Assembly (NCBI GenBank): GCA_943842245.1
Contig: CALTAJ010000001.1
Span: 806,001 to 870,000, forward strand
DNA: 64,000 bases
Source of the DNA: an uncultured Flavobacteriaceae bacterium
GTDB lineage: Bacteria; Bacteroidota; Bacteroidia; Flavobacteriales; Flavobacteriaceae
Reading direction: 5' to 3'
This document shows, one piece after another, positions 51,732 through 60,949 of the stretch. Each line of letters opens with the position of its first letter. Position 1 is the stretch's first letter. The notes beneath the pieces were generated by a model that did no database searches, was not told the DNA's origin, and was given only the letters and a program-made list of their open reading frames with translations. A program made the position numbers and the translations under genes.

Positions 51732-53204
51732 ATGACACGTGTTAGATTTGCTCCAAGTCCTACGGGGCCTCTTCACATAGGAGGATTAAGAACTGCTCTT
51801 TTTAACTATCTGGAAGCTAAAAAAAATAAAGGCGTTTTTATATTAAGAGTTGAAGATACGGATCAAAACCGATATGTTGAAGGAAGTGAAGATTACATCC
51901 AGGAAGCGCTTGAGTGGTGTGGAATGATTCCTGATGAGGGTCCGAAGAACGGAGGAGATTTTGGTCCATATAAACAAAGTCTAAGAAAATCTATTTATAA
52001 AGAACATATAGACAGGCTGATTCAGGAGGGATCCGCTTACTATGCTTTTGATCTTCCTGAAGAATTAAGCAAGGCGCGTTTAGATGCAGAAAAAACTGGA
52101 GAGACTTTTAAGTATGGAAGCGAAAACCGAATGAACTTTAAGAATAGTTTAACGCTTAATGAATCTGATAAAAATAAAGCATTAAGAGGGAACTATGTGA
52201 TACGATTAAAGGTAATGCCAGGTTGTAAAGTAAGTGTTTATGATGAGATTCGTGGAAATATTACAGTGGAAACAGATTTATTAGATGACAAAATTCTAAT
52301 GAAAAGTGATGGAATGCCAACTTATCATTTTGCTAATGTAGTAGACGATAAACTAATGGAAATCAGTACTGTGATCCGAGGAGAAGAGTGGTTGCCATCG
52401 CTACCAATGCATAAACTTATATACGATGCTTTTAATTGGAGTGTTCCAAAATTTATGCATCTACCTTTAATATTAAAGCCTAAAGGAAAAGGTAAATTAT
52501 CCAAAAGAGACGGAGAAAAAGAGGGATTTCCAGTTTTTCCATTAAGGTGGAATAAAGAAATAATTGGGTTTAAAGAAATAGGTTTTTTGCCAGAAGCTTT
52601 GGTAAATTATCTAGCGTTATTGGGTTGGAATGATGGAAGTGAAAATGAGTTGTTTAATTTAAACGATTTAGAAAAAGTCTTCACTATTGACGGAATTCAA
52701 AAAGCTGGTGCTCGATTTAATTATGAAAAAGCTAGATGGGTAAATCATCAGTACATTGCAAAAACCAAAAACAGTATTCTTGCTAAAAACACATTGGTTA
52801 GTGATGAGCTTTTAGATTATCCTTCTGAAAAACATGAGAATATTGTTGGTTTGCTAAAAGAACGCCTTTATACGCTAATCGACTTCAAAAAAGAAGTTTC
52901 TTTTTTAAAGGAACCTGATAAATTTGATGAAAAAGCAGTTGCTAAACTAAAGGAAAAAAACCCAAAAACAGTGCTTTACAAAATTCTTTCTCTTGTTAAT
53001 GAAAGCGAAGATGGATTCAAAATAAAAGAGCCGTTATTTCAATGGGCGAATAAAGAAAAAATTTCATTTGGTGTAGTAATGCAATCATTACGATTGAGTC
53101 TTATTGGTAATCTTACCGGACCGGACATATTTAGTGTTTGTTCTATCTTAGGAAAAGCAGTAACTTTAAAAAGAGTTTCGAATTTCATAAACCATATTAA
53201 GTAA
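51732..53204 (+). CDS. gltX: Glutamate--tRNA ligase
   Basis: 490 residues of a class I synthetase. RFAPSPTGPLHIGGLRTALFN holds HIGH, and the second motif is KGKLSKRDG (KLSKR). A segment with DKILMKSDGMPTYHFANVVDD is typical of GluRS. It charges tRNA-Glu. Glutaminyl-tRNA is made by a separate GlnRS in this organism (glnS near by), which suggests that this enzyme is of the discriminating kind. 10 bases before the SPFH gene. Confidence 0.97.
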   Translation: MTRVRFAPSPTGPLHIGGLRTALFNYLEAKKNKGVFILRVEDTDQNRYVEGSEDYIQEALEWCGMIPDEGPKNGGDFGPYKQSLRKSIYKEHIDRLIQEGSAYYAFDLPEELSKARLDAEKTGETFKYGSENRMNFKNSLTLNESDKNKALRGNYVIRLKVMPGCKVSVYDEIRGNITVETDLLDDKILMKSDGMPTYHFANVVDDKLMEISTVIRGEEWLPSLPMHKLIYDAFNWSVPKFMHLPLILKPKGKGKLSKRDGEKEGFPVFPLRWNKEIIGFKEIGFLPEALVNYLALLGWNDGSENELFNLNDLEKVFTIDGIQKAGARFNYEKARWVNHQYIAKTKNSILAKNTLVSDELLDYPSEKHENIVGLLKERLYTLIDFKKEVSFLKEPDKFDEKAVAKLKEKNPKTVLYKILSLVNESEDGFKIKEPLFQWANKEKISFGVVMQSLRLSLIGNLTGPDIFSVCSILGKAVTLKRVSNFINHIK

Positions 53205-53214
53205 AAAAACGAGT

Positions 53215-54153
53215 ATGACAACATATATTATTATTGGTCTTATTGCGCTGATTTTATTGTCTGGGCTTTTTATTGTTAAACAACAAACCGCTGCAATTGT
53301 AGAACGATTTGGGCGGTTTGTTTCAATTCGCCAATCAGGATTACATTTTAAGATTCCTGTTATTGATCGTATAGCAGGAAGGATAAGCCTGCGTATACTT
53401 CAATTAGATGTCATCGTAGAAACAAAAACTAAAGATGATGTATTTGTAAAATTGAAAGTTTCGGTTCAATATAAGGTTGTGCAAGAAAATGTTTATGATG
53501 CATTTTATAAGTTAGACTTCCCTCAGGATCAAATTACTTCTTATGTTTTTGACGTTGTTCGAGCGGTGGTGCCCAAAATGAAACTGGATGATGTATTTGA
53601 AAAAAAAGATGAGATTGCAAACGCCGTTAAGGGTGAGTTAAATGTAGCAATGACAAACTATGGTTATGATATAATTAAGGCGTTAGTTACAGATATAGAT
53701 CCAGATCAAGAGGTAAAAGTAGCCATGAATCGTATCAATGCCGCTGAGCGAAATAAAGTGGCTGCTCAATATGATGGAGATGCTGAACGAATTTTAATTG
53801 TAGAAAAAGCAAAAGCAGAGGCAGAAAGTAAGCGTCTTCAAGGTCAAGGTATCGCCGATCAGCGTAGGGAAATTGCTCGTGGACTTGAAGAATCTGTCGA
53901 TGTTCTGAACAAGGTTGGTATTAATTCTCAGGAAGCTTCTGCTCTTATTGTTGTAACGCAGCATTACGATACCCTTCAGGCCATTGGTGGAGAAACCAAC
54001 ACCAATTTAATCCTTTTACCAAACTCTCCTCAAGCAGGAAGCGAAATGCTGAATGATATGGTTGCATCTTTTACTGCAAGTAACCAGATTGGTGAAGCAA
54101 TGAAAAATCAATCAATCAAAAACCTAGACAAGGGTGACAAAAAGACTAAGTAA
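53215..54153 (+). CDS. SPFH/Band 7 (stomatin-like) membrane protein
   Basis: 312 residues: an N-terminal membrane helix (TYIIIGLIALILLSGLFIV) and the SPFH domain, with QQTAAIVERFGRFVSIRQSGLHFKIPVIDRI and QLDVIVETKTKDDVFVKLKVSVQYKV. The C-terminal helix is Ala/Glu-rich (KAKAEAESKRLQGQGIADQRREIARGLEESV). Such proteins scaffold membrane microdomains and proteases (QmcA/HflK-like). No NfeD-type partner gene lies next to it. Probably cotranscribed with gltX. Confidence 0.88.
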   Translation: MTTYIIIGLIALILLSGLFIVKQQTAAIVERFGRFVSIRQSGLHFKIPVIDRIAGRISLRILQLDVIVETKTKDDVFVKLKVSVQYKVVQENVYDAFYKLDFPQDQITSYVFDVVRAVVPKMKLDDVFEKKDEIANAVKGELNVAMTNYGYDIIKALVTDIDPDQEVKVAMNRINAAERNKVAAQYDGDAERILIVEKAKAEAESKRLQGQGIADQRREIARGLEESVDVLNKVGINSQEASALIVVTQHYDTLQAIGGETNTNLILLPNSPQAGSEMLNDMVASFTASNQIGEAMKNQSIKNLDKGDKKTK

Positions 54154-54161
54154 ACGAAGAA

Positions 54162-55820
54162 TTACTTTGACCATGTGTCTCTCAGACCCACTGTCTTGTT
54201 AAAGACTATATGAGATTTTGTGCTAGTTTTATCCAAAACAAAATATCCTAAGCGCTGAAATTGAAAATGATCACCTGGGCTTGCGGATAGAAGACTTGGT
54301 TCAACAAAAGCTTTTATTATTTTTAGAGAATCTGGATTAAGATAAGTTTTGAAATCCACCTCTTTATTTTGATCAGGTGCTGAAATATTAAAAAGGCGAT
54401 CATATACGCGTACCTCTGCTGACAAAGACTCTTTCTGAGTAACCCAGTGTAAAGTTCCTTTAACTTTTCGTTTGCTTGCCTCGGTGCCGCTTCCGCTTTT
54501 ACTTTCAGGGTCATAAGTACAAAGAATCTCAACAATATTTCCCTTAGTGTCCTTAATTACTGATTCTCCTTTAACGATATATGCATTTTTTAGGCGTACT
54601 TCTTTTTCAAGAGTCAAACGAAAAAACTTCCGGTTTGCTGTCTCCTTAAAGTCATCTCTTTCTATAAAAAGGTGTTTTGAAAATGGGAAACTTCTTTTTC
54701 CAAGTTCGGGTTGTTCAGGGTTAATTTCTCCTTCAAGTTGTTCTGTCTTGTCCTGAGGATAATTCATTATGGTAAGTTTTATTGGATCCATAACTCCCAT
54801 GACGCGGGGAGCTGAGAAATTTAAATCCTCTCTAATAGAGTGTTCTAAAAGTGATATGTCTATTATATTTTCTCGTTTTGCGACTCCTGCTGAATCAACA
54901 AAATTACGAAGTGCCCTGGGCGTGTATCCTCTTCTTCTTAGGCCGGAGATAGTTGGAAGTCTCGGGTCATCCCAATCGTTCACTATTTTATTTTCGATAA
55001 GCTCTAAAAGTTTTCTTTTACTGGTTACGGTATAAGATAAATTCATACGTGCAAATTCACGCTGCTTGGGTCTTAAATTATTAAGTTTTAAAGAGTTTAA
55101 AAACCAGTTGTATAGGTCTCTATGTGGCTTGAATTCAAGTGTACATAATGAGTGAGATACTTCTTCAATATAGTCTGACTGGCCATGAGTCCAATCATAC
55201 ATTGGATATATACACCAGTCGTCTCCAGTACGATGATGAGTTTTGTAAAGTATACGATACATAACTGGGTCACGCATTAACATATTTGCTGAGGCCATAT
55301 CAATTTTAGCTCGTAAAACATATTCTCCTGCCTTAAATTTTTTTTCTTTCATTTGAGAAAAGAGCAACATGTTTTCATCGATAGATCTGTCCCGATGGGG
55401 GCTATTTGTTCCTGGTTTTGTTGGTGTTCCCTTTTGTTTAGCAATTTCTTCCGAACTTTGTGAATCAACATAGGCTTTCCCTTCTAAAATTAAATGTTGT
55501 GCCCAAGAATACAATTGATCAAAATAGTCAGATGCGTAACATTCAAGATTCCATTTATATCCTAGCCACTTAATATTTTCTTTTATAGAGTCAACAAATT
55601 GCTGTTCCTCCTTAGCTGGATTAGTGTCATCGAATCTTAAATTTACGGGGGCCTTGTATCGCTCACCCAAATTAAAATTAATGCAGATGGCTTTTACGTG
55701 GCCGATATGAAGATAACCGTTTGGCTCAGGAGGAAAACGAAAGCGTAATTGGCTAAGTTCATAACCCTGGCCTAAATCTTCTTCAACAATGTGTTCAATA
55801 AAGTGCAAAGCACGGTCCAT
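54162..55820 (-). CDS. glnS: Glutamine--tRNA ligase
   Basis: 552 residues. RFPPEPNGYLHIGHVKAI holds HIGH, and VTSKRKLLELIE the KMSKS equivalent (SKRKL). PRVMGVMDPIKLTIMNYP begins the anticodon-binding beta-barrel. It charges tRNA-Gln directly, so this bacterium does not depend on the GatCAB transamidation route for Gln. GlnRS in Bacteroidota is regarded as an acquisition from eukaryotes or gammaproteobacteria. Monocistronic; divergent from folB. Confidence 0.97.
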   Translation of the reverse strand: MDRALHFIEHIVEEDLGQGYELSQLRFRFPPEPNGYLHIGHVKAICINFNLGERYKAPVNLRFDDTNPAKEEQQFVDSIKENIKWLGYKWNLECYASDYFDQLYSWAQHLILEGKAYVDSQSSEEIAKQKGTPTKPGTNSPHRDRSIDENMLLFSQMKEKKFKAGEYVLRAKIDMASANMLMRDPVMYRILYKTHHRTGDDWCIYPMYDWTHGQSDYIEEVSHSLCTLEFKPHRDLYNWFLNSLKLNNLRPKQREFARMNLSYTVTSKRKLLELIENKIVNDWDDPRLPTISGLRRRGYTPRALRNFVDSAGVAKRENIIDISLLEHSIREDLNFSAPRVMGVMDPIKLTIMNYPQDKTEQLEGEINPEQPELGKRSFPFSKHLFIERDDFKETANRKFFRLTLEKEVRLKNAYIVKGESVIKDTKGNIVEILCTYDPESKSGSGTEASKRKVKGTLHWVTQKESLSAEVRVYDRLFNISAPDQNKEVDFKTYLNPDSLKIIKAFVEPSLLSASPGDHFQFQRLGYFVLDKTSTKSHIVFNKTVGLRDTWSK

Positions 55821-55859
55821 AAGTTTAATTTATATCAAGCAAAGATAATGAATGCTTTC

Positions 55860-55894
55860 TTTGAAAGAAAAGAAGAAAACAGTCTTTATCTTTG
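55860..55894 (+). promoter_or_regulatory. Promoter of folB
   Basis: TTTG (55860-55863), 23 bases, and TATCTTTG (55887-55894) fit the Bacteroidota pattern at the long end of spacing. The ATG at 55903 follows nine bases later, so the message would be leaderless or nearly so. This argues against the longer frame from 55852. Confidence 0.55.
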
Positions 55895-55902
55895 TTCGAA
55901 TT

Positions 55903-56277
55903 ATGGGAAAGATCTATTTGAATAATATTCGTTTATATTCTTATCATGGTTGTATGGATGAAGAAGAAAAAATTGGCAGTGACTATGTTGTAAACTTAAA
56001 AGTGAAAACTGATTTAAGTACTTCTTCAAAAAGTGACATCCTTGCAGATACTGTTGATTATGTAAGCTTACACACAATTGTAAAACAGGAAATGGCCCAA
56101 AGGTCAAAACTTTTAGAGACTGTTGCTGATCGTATCATAAATAGAGTTATAAAAGAACATCCAGCCGTTGTTAAAGTTTCTGTAAAAGTTGCAAAAAAAA
56201 ATCCCCCCATAGGTGGTAATGTTGAAGAAGTTGCTGTTAAAAGAGAACTAAAAAGAACTCGTTTAGATTTGAATTAA
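55903..56277 (+). CDS. folB: Dihydroneopterin aldolase
   Basis: 124 residues from the ATG at 55903, the start that matches the family (MGKIYLNNIRLYSYHGCMDEE) and is compatible with the promoter. The Y-H-G motif and the conserved Glu (YHGCMDEEEKIGSDYVV), with the C-terminal Lys (KKNPPIGGNVEEVAV), form the active site. It splits dihydroneopterin to hydroxymethyl-dihydropterin in folate synthesis. It stands alone between glnS and tRNA-Cys. Confidence 0.92.
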   Translation: MGKIYLNNIRLYSYHGCMDEEEKIGSDYVVNLKVKTDLSTSSKSDILADTVDYVSLHTIVKQEMAQRSKLLETVADRIINRVIKEHPAVVKVSVKVAKKNPPIGGNVEEVAVKRELKRTRLDLN

Positions 56278-56296
56278 ATTACTACTTTTGACCAAT

Positions 56297-56367
56297 GGCA
56301 TCGTGGCCGAGTGGCTAGGCAGAGCTCTGCAAAAGCTTTCACAGCGGTTCGAATCCGCTCGATGCCT
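56297..56367 (+). tRNA. tRNA-Cys (anticodon GCA)
   Basis: Acceptor stem GGCATCG/CGATGCC, D arm GCC/GGC, anticodon stem GAGCT/AGCTT with one G-T pair, loop CTGCAAA (anticodon GCA), T arm AGCGG-TTCGAAT-CCGCT. The discriminator base is T, and CCA is not encoded. It lies three bases from the stop of the convergent GIN-domain gene. Confidence 0.94.
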
Positions 56368-56370
56368 CTA

Positions 56371-57048
56371 TTATTCTTCAAATACAACTTTTGCACCTAA
56401 TGTTTTATGAATAGTCCTTTTTTTTGTGTTTCCTAGAATCCTAAGTGTTCCTCCATAAAGTTTTGCATCTACTAGCAAGTTGACAAAAAGATAAGCATAT
56501 GCGCCCCCGATGCTCTTGATTTTAGATTGCTCTGATATTAATTTATCAGACTCACATATACCGCTAGAAGCAAACAAAAGATCATGATTTATTGTTTTTC
56601 CCTTCAGAAAGACTTTTCCTCCATAGGTTGCATTAGTGTCTAAACGATCGCAATAGACTTCAAGTTTTATAATGGCGTTGTTTTTTGATTCTAATTTAAG
56701 ACTTGTCTGTCTAATTGGAAAAGAAGAGCTAATAATACTTCCTTGATAGGCGCCTAAAAACTCAATGGGCTCACTATGATATAGGTCAATTTTAATTGGC
56801 CCGGTTGTAAGAATTCTTCCCCCGGAAACACGAATTTTTAATATTTTATTCTTAGAAGAAAGAACTACAAAATCAGAATTTTCACCACTAATAATTGCTT
56901 TATTGACATCAGAAGAGATAAGGTTAACATCTATATTTGAATAAACCTTAAGCCCAATGAAGGGATTCATTGTCAGTTTTTTTGTTTCTTGTGACCAAAG
57001 GTTTGTGATGAAAAGAAGAAAAGAAAAGAGGAAGAATGATTTTTTCAT
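56371..57048 (-). CDS. GIN-domain (DUF2807) exported protein
   Basis: 225 residues with a signal peptide (SFLLFITNLWSQET). The mature protein is a string of short beta-strands (MNPFIGLKVYSNIDVNLISSDVNKAIISGEN, NKILKIRVSGGR), which is the head-GIN/DUF2807 parallel beta-helix pattern. Such proteins are exported by many Bacteroidota and may bind a surface ligand; the function is unknown. It follows rnr in the same direction after 16 bases, so it may be cotranscribed with rnr. Convergent with tRNA-Cys. Confidence 0.75.
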   Translation of the reverse strand: MKKSFFLFSFLLFITNLWSQETKKLTMNPFIGLKVYSNIDVNLISSDVNKAIISGENSDFVVLSSKNKILKIRVSGGRILTTGPIKIDLYHSEPIEFLGAYQGSIISSSFPIRQTSLKLESKNNAIIKLEVYCDRLDTNATYGGKVFLKGKTINHDLLFASSGICESDKLISEQSKIKSIGGAYAYLFVNLLVDAKLYGGTLRILGNTKKRTIHKTLGAKVVFEE

Positions 57049-57064
57049 ATATCAAACAAGCTTT

Positions 57065-59215
57065 TTATTCTACAGGAATAAAGTCTAGAAACCTTCTTAT
57101 TACGTTGACTTTACTTACTTTGATGCGGATGGGATCGCCCAAACGATAAGACTTTTTAGTTCGCTCGCCAACTATCGCATGATTTTGCATGTCAAAATTA
57201 AAATAGTCTTCTTTTAAATCTACTAATCGTATCATGCCCTCACATTTATTTTCAATTATTTCAACGTACATTCCACGATCAGTGACACCAGAAATTATAC
57301 CATTAAACTCTAGCCCTACTTTGTCTTCCATAAAAATGATTTGCATATACTTTATAGAATCGCGTTCTGCTTTTGTTGCGAGCTGTTCTCTTTGGGATGA
57401 GTGCTTACACGCTTCTTCAAGGGCCTGCTGCTGCTGCTGCCGTTTCTTTTCGATAAAAGAATGTAATAATCTATGAACCAACACGTCTGGATATCTTCTT
57501 ATTGGGGAGGTAAAATGAGTATAGTGTGAAAAAGCTAACCCATAATGTCCAATATTATTAGTTGTGTATTCCGCTTTTGACATAGTCCTTAGGGTTAGAG
57601 TATCAATCATGTTTTGCTCGCGTGATCCATTACAATCCTTTAATAGTTTGTTTATTTCCTTACTTACGTTTTTACCTTTTGGATTAAAGCTGTATCCAAA
57701 AGCTGATATCGTCTGTTTAAGATTATATAGTTTTTCTTCGTCCGGATCATCGTGAATCCTGTATACAAAGGGGTATGCCGGTTTCTGTTTACCTATGAAT
57801 GCCGCAACTTTTTTATTTGCCAACAACATAAATTCCTCAATTAATTTATTAGAATCTTTGGATGACTTAAAGAAAACTTTTTCAGGTTTATTTCTATCAT
57901 CTAGATTAAAGCCCACTTCAACCCTATCAAATGAAATAGCGCCGCTGTCCATTCTTTGTTTCCTTAGTTTTTTTGCTTGCCTATTTAGAGTACTAATTGC
58001 TTCATAAACCTTACTCGATACCTTGTATTCTTTTCCAGTTAGTGAAGTTTTGGTGTCTACTTTATTGGTTTTGTTTTCAATCATGAACTGAACTTCTTCA
58101 TATGAAAAACGGTGGTCTGAATATATTACGCTTTTACCATACCACTCTTTTTTTACTCTTCCATTATTATCTAAAATGAAAACTGCTGAAAAAGTGTATT
58201 TTTCTTCTTTTGGTCTTAAAGAACAAAGCCCATTTGATATAACTTCTGGCAACATAGGAACTACTCGGTCCACAAGATAGACTGAGGTTGCTCGTTCATA
58301 TGCTTCTTTATCAAGTAAACTGTTTGGTTGAACGTAATGGGATACATCTGCAATATGAATTCCTACTTCGTTTAAATTGTTATCAATTTTTCTAAATGAT
58401 ATAGCGTCGTCAAAATCCTTGGCTGTAATTGGATCTATTGTAAAAGTCAGTGTGTCTCTAAAATCTCTTCTTTTTTTTATCTCTTCAAATTCAATTTCTT
58501 TGCTTAAGCTTTTAGCTTCTTTTATTACTGGTTTCATAAAACTATATGGCAGTCCGTACTCATGTAATATAGAATGAATTTCTGTTTGAGTTTCTCCTGG
58601 ATTACCTAAGCTTTTTATAATTGTTCCGTTAGGTGTATCGCGTCCATCATTCCATTCTTTAAATAAGGCTACTACTTTGTCTCCGTCATTATAATTTTTA
58701 AGCTCACTTTTAGGAATAAAGAGATCTGTATACATTTTACCCTTTTTACAAAGAACAAAACCAAAATCTTTCTGTCTCTCTAAGATGCCAACGTACTCCT
58801 TTTTATTTCTTTTTATTATCTTTTCTACATGTGCTTCGACAACATGTTTTTTCTTATGAAGACTAATTGATACTCTGTCACCGTCCAATGCTTTATTTAA
58901 TTTTTTATTTGGGACGATAAACTCCTCAGTGTCTAACTTAACGATGCCTTTTCCGGACGGTAGTATCATAAGATCAACTTCTTTTATCTTTTTTTGTGAT
59001 ATATTAAATTGATATTTACCCCTAAATTTTGTTGAAATTATTTTATTCTTTTCTAACTTATTCAAAACAAATATTATATTATTCCTTCCCTTAGTATCTT
59101 TGATTTCTAAAAAAGAGGCTATTTGCTTATAATTGTAGACTTTTGATGAGTTAGATTTAAAAAAACTTAGTATTCTGCTTTCAAGCCTTTTCAAATTGTT
59201 TTTATTTTTGGACAT
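57065..59215 (-). CDS. rnr: Ribonuclease R
   Basis: 716 residues. Order: winged-helix-like N-terminus (KNNLKRLESRILSFFKSNSSK), cold shock domains (about 75-210), the catalytic RNB domain with TFTIDPITAKDFDDAISF (the Asp cluster that binds Mg2+), and a C-terminal S1 domain (GISGVTDRGMYVEI). The 3'-to-5' exonuclease degrades structured RNA and takes part in rRNA quality control. A five-Gln run (RQQQQQALEEA) encoded by (CAG)5 on the coding strand stands out in this AT-rich gene. It lies next to the roughly 500-base noncoding region upstream. Confidence 0.96.
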   Translation of the reverse strand: MSKNKNNLKRLESRILSFFKSNSSKVYNYKQIASFLEIKDTKGRNNIIFVLNKLEKNKIISTKFRGKYQFNISQKKIKEVDLMILPSGKGIVKLDTEEFIVPNKKLNKALDGDRVSISLHKKKHVVEAHVEKIIKRNKKEYVGILERQKDFGFVLCKKGKMYTDLFIPKSELKNYNDGDKVVALFKEWNDGRDTPNGTIIKSLGNPGETQTEIHSILHEYGLPYSFMKPVIKEAKSLSKEIEFEEIKKRRDFRDTLTFTIDPITAKDFDDAISFRKIDNNLNEVGIHIADVSHYVQPNSLLDKEAYERATSVYLVDRVVPMLPEVISNGLCSLRPKEEKYTFSAVFILDNNGRVKKEWYGKSVIYSDHRFSYEEVQFMIENKTNKVDTKTSLTGKEYKVSSKVYEAISTLNRQAKKLRKQRMDSGAISFDRVEVGFNLDDRNKPEKVFFKSSKDSNKLIEEFMLLANKKVAAFIGKQKPAYPFVYRIHDDPDEEKLYNLKQTISAFGYSFNPKGKNVSKEINKLLKDCNGSREQNMIDTLTLRTMSKAEYTTNNIGHYGLAFSHYTHFTSPIRRYPDVLVHRLLHSFIEKKRQQQQQALEEACKHSSQREQLATKAERDSIKYMQIIFMEDKVGLEFNGIISGVTDRGMYVEIIENKCEGMIRLVDLKEDYFNFDMQNHAIVGERTKKSYRLGDPIRIKVSKVNVIRRFLDFIPVE

Positions 59216-59717
59216 GCACTGTTAATTCTTAATAAAGGTAAGATAATAGGTCTTCCATTCTTACTAACATTACTAACATTATTAAAAACCTTTTTTTATT
59301 TTATATTTTATAAATGATGTTGTATATAGTGTGTTAATAATAGTTATATGTTTTATTCCAGAACCAATCATGTTTCTAAAAAAGAAAATTGTTAACCGTT
59401 TATACCATCTTTTAATCTTAATTAACAAGTGATAATCAATTAATTATTGAGTTGTAAACAAGTGTCTTAAAACTAAAAATGCTTATAAAAAAAATAAAGA
59501 ATGAGCCATTTTAATGTTTAAAAAAAGAAATTCTTTGGTGATTAAATTGAATAAAAAAGAAAAAATAATTTGTAAAAAAAAAGAATAATATGCAGGTATA
59601 AAGAAAAAATAAAAAAAGTTTCTTTTATTCTTTTTGTTGTCAACAAATTATTAATAAACAAATAAACACCCTATTAACATAAAAATAACATTCATTAACT
59701 TTAATAATAAAAAGAAA
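59216..59717. other. AT-rich noncoding region between rnr and rpiB
   Basis: About 500 bases without a gene, the longest such gap in the window. It contains two perfect copies of TTACTAACA in tandem (59261-59278) plus a degenerate third, an 11-bp inverted repeat AAAAAGAATAA (59578-59588) with TTATTCTTTTT (59625-59635), and a palindrome TTGTTG-T-CAACAA (59634-59646). The promoters of the divergent rnr and rpiB genes must lie here. It may also be a replication origin or contain a small RNA, but no exact DnaA box (TTATNCACA) is seen. Confidence 0.4.
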
Positions 59718-60149
59718 ATGCAAATAAGTATAGGAAATGATCACGCAGGACCAGAATATAAAAAAGAGATAGTAGATTTTCTTATAGGCTCTGGTCATAG
59801 CGTAATTAATCATGGCACGAACGACATTAAAAGTGTTGATTATCCCGATCTAATACATCCTGTTGCTAAAGATGTTTCAAACGGAAAATCATCTTTGGGA
59901 GTAATTATTTGTGGAAGTGGTAATGGAGCTGCCATGACCGCTAACAAGCACGAAAAGGTAAGAGCTGCGCTTTGTTGGAACAAAGAAATTGTTCATTTAG
60001 CCAGGCTTCACAACAATGCTAATATTTTAAGTATCCCTGCGCGCTTTGTTACTATTCCAGAGGCTCTTTCAATGGTAAAAATCTTTATAGAAACCAAATT
60101 TGAAGGAGGCAGACACCAAGCGAGAATTGATAAAATACCATGTAATTAA
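59718..60149 (+). CDS. rpiB: Ribose-5-phosphate isomerase B
   Basis: 143 residues. ISIGNDHAGPEYKKEIVDFL at the N-terminus and GVIICGSGNGAAMTANKHEKVRAALCWN are the RpiB signatures, with the catalytic Cys and the anion hole. It interconverts ribose-5-phosphate and ribulose-5-phosphate in the pentose phosphate pathway. Its last base is also the first base of the following acetyltransferase ATG (TAATG), so translation is coupled. Confidence 0.93.
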   Translation: MQISIGNDHAGPEYKKEIVDFLIGSGHSVINHGTNDIKSVDYPDLIHPVAKDVSNGKSSLGVIICGSGNGAAMTANKHEKVRAALCWNKEIVHLARLHNNANILSIPARFVTIPEALSMVKIFIETKFEGGRHQARIDKIPCN

Positions 60150-60598
60150 TGGTTTCATTTTATTTAAAAAAAACAAAAGAATTAAGCTCCTCTGAACTAC
60201 ATGACATTTTTGCATTACGTTCTGAGGTTTTTGTTGTTGAACAGGAATGTATTTATCAAGATATAGATGGTAAAGATATTGAAGCCTTACATGTTTATGG
60301 AAAAAATAAAAACGAAATTGTTGCATATGCAAGAATATTACAACCAGGAGTCTCTTATTCAGACTATATATCAATCGGAAGGCTTTTAGTAAAAAAAAAA
60401 GACAGGGGAAAAGGCCTCGGACATGAGCTTCTTTCTTTTTGTTTACACTCTATAGAAAGGAAAAACTTAAAGAGTTCAATAAAAATATCTGCTCAGTCTC
60501 ATCTGGAAAATTTTTATAATATACATGGTTTTAAAAAATATGGAGAGGGTTATTTAGAGGATGGAATTCCACACATGGCAATGATAAAAAAAATATAA
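60149..60598 (+). CDS. GNAT acetyltransferase, ElaA-like
   Basis: 149 residues. The N-terminal ELHDIFALRSEVFVVEQECIYQDIDGKD fits the ElaA pattern. The acetyl-CoA site is IGRLLVKKKDRGKGLGHELL, and YNIHGFKKYGEGYLEDGIPHMAM closes the domain. The substrate of ElaA-type proteins is not known. One-base overlap with rpiB, stop directly next to that of convergent rnpA. Confidence 0.85.
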   Translation: MVSFYLKKTKELSSSELHDIFALRSEVFVVEQECIYQDIDGKDIEALHVYGKNKNEIVAYARILQPGVSYSDYISIGRLLVKKKDRGKGLGHELLSFCLHSIERKNLKSSIKISAQSHLENFYNIHGFKKYGEGYLEDGIPHMAMIKKI

Positions 60599-60949
60599 TT
60601 AATCCCCCATTTTTTTAAACAACTCCTTCATCAGACTGGGAAGTGTATTAGATTTAGGAAGATTAATCCCAGTATATAAAACAAAACAAGCACCCGAAAA
60701 ACAAAGATCCCCCTCAATTTTTTTCAAAGCAACACGCATTTGTCTCTTAATATAATTTCTATCTACAGCGCGGGTAAAGTTTTTTTTAGAAACAGCAACA
60801 GCAACAGCTAAAAAAGGCAATTTCTCTTCCTTTTTTAAACGAATTAAAATTTTTTTTGAACGAAACACTTTTCCATTTTCAAATAAATCTAGAATTTTAG
60901 TCCTCCCTTTTAATTGCTGTAGTTTTATTTCATTTTTCTTCAGGCACAT
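60599..60949 (-). CDS. rnpA: Ribonuclease P protein component
   Basis: 116 residues. GRTKILDLFENGKVFRSKKILIRLK and the conserved basic stretch RAVDRNYIKRQMRVAL (the R-N-x-x-K-R motif) mark RnpA, which helps RNase P RNA to mature tRNA 5' ends. The N-terminus is shorter on conserved residues than usual, and the first codons overlap 20 bases of the upstream M1 peptidase gene. rpmH, dnaA and yidC, its neighbours in many bacteria, are not adjacent. Confidence 0.9.
   Translation of the reverse strand: MCLKKNEIKLQQLKGRTKILDLFENGKVFRSKKILIRLKKEEKLPFLAVAVAVSKKNFTRAVDRNYIKRQMRVALKKIEGDLCFSGACFVLYTGINLPKSNTLPSLMKELFKKMGD

Noticed and set aside
55852-55902. A 17-residue N-terminal extension of folB
   Set aside because: The extension overlaps the promoter elements; homologs start at MGKIYLNNI.
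59261-59287. Tandem TTACTAACA repeat as a CRISPR-like array
   Set aside because: Only two exact 9-base copies in direct contact and no spacers; no cas genes in the window.
59216-59717. Firm oriC call for the gap
   Set aside because: No exact DnaA boxes, no dnaA near by, and no measured GC skew, so it is kept only as a low-confidence candidate.
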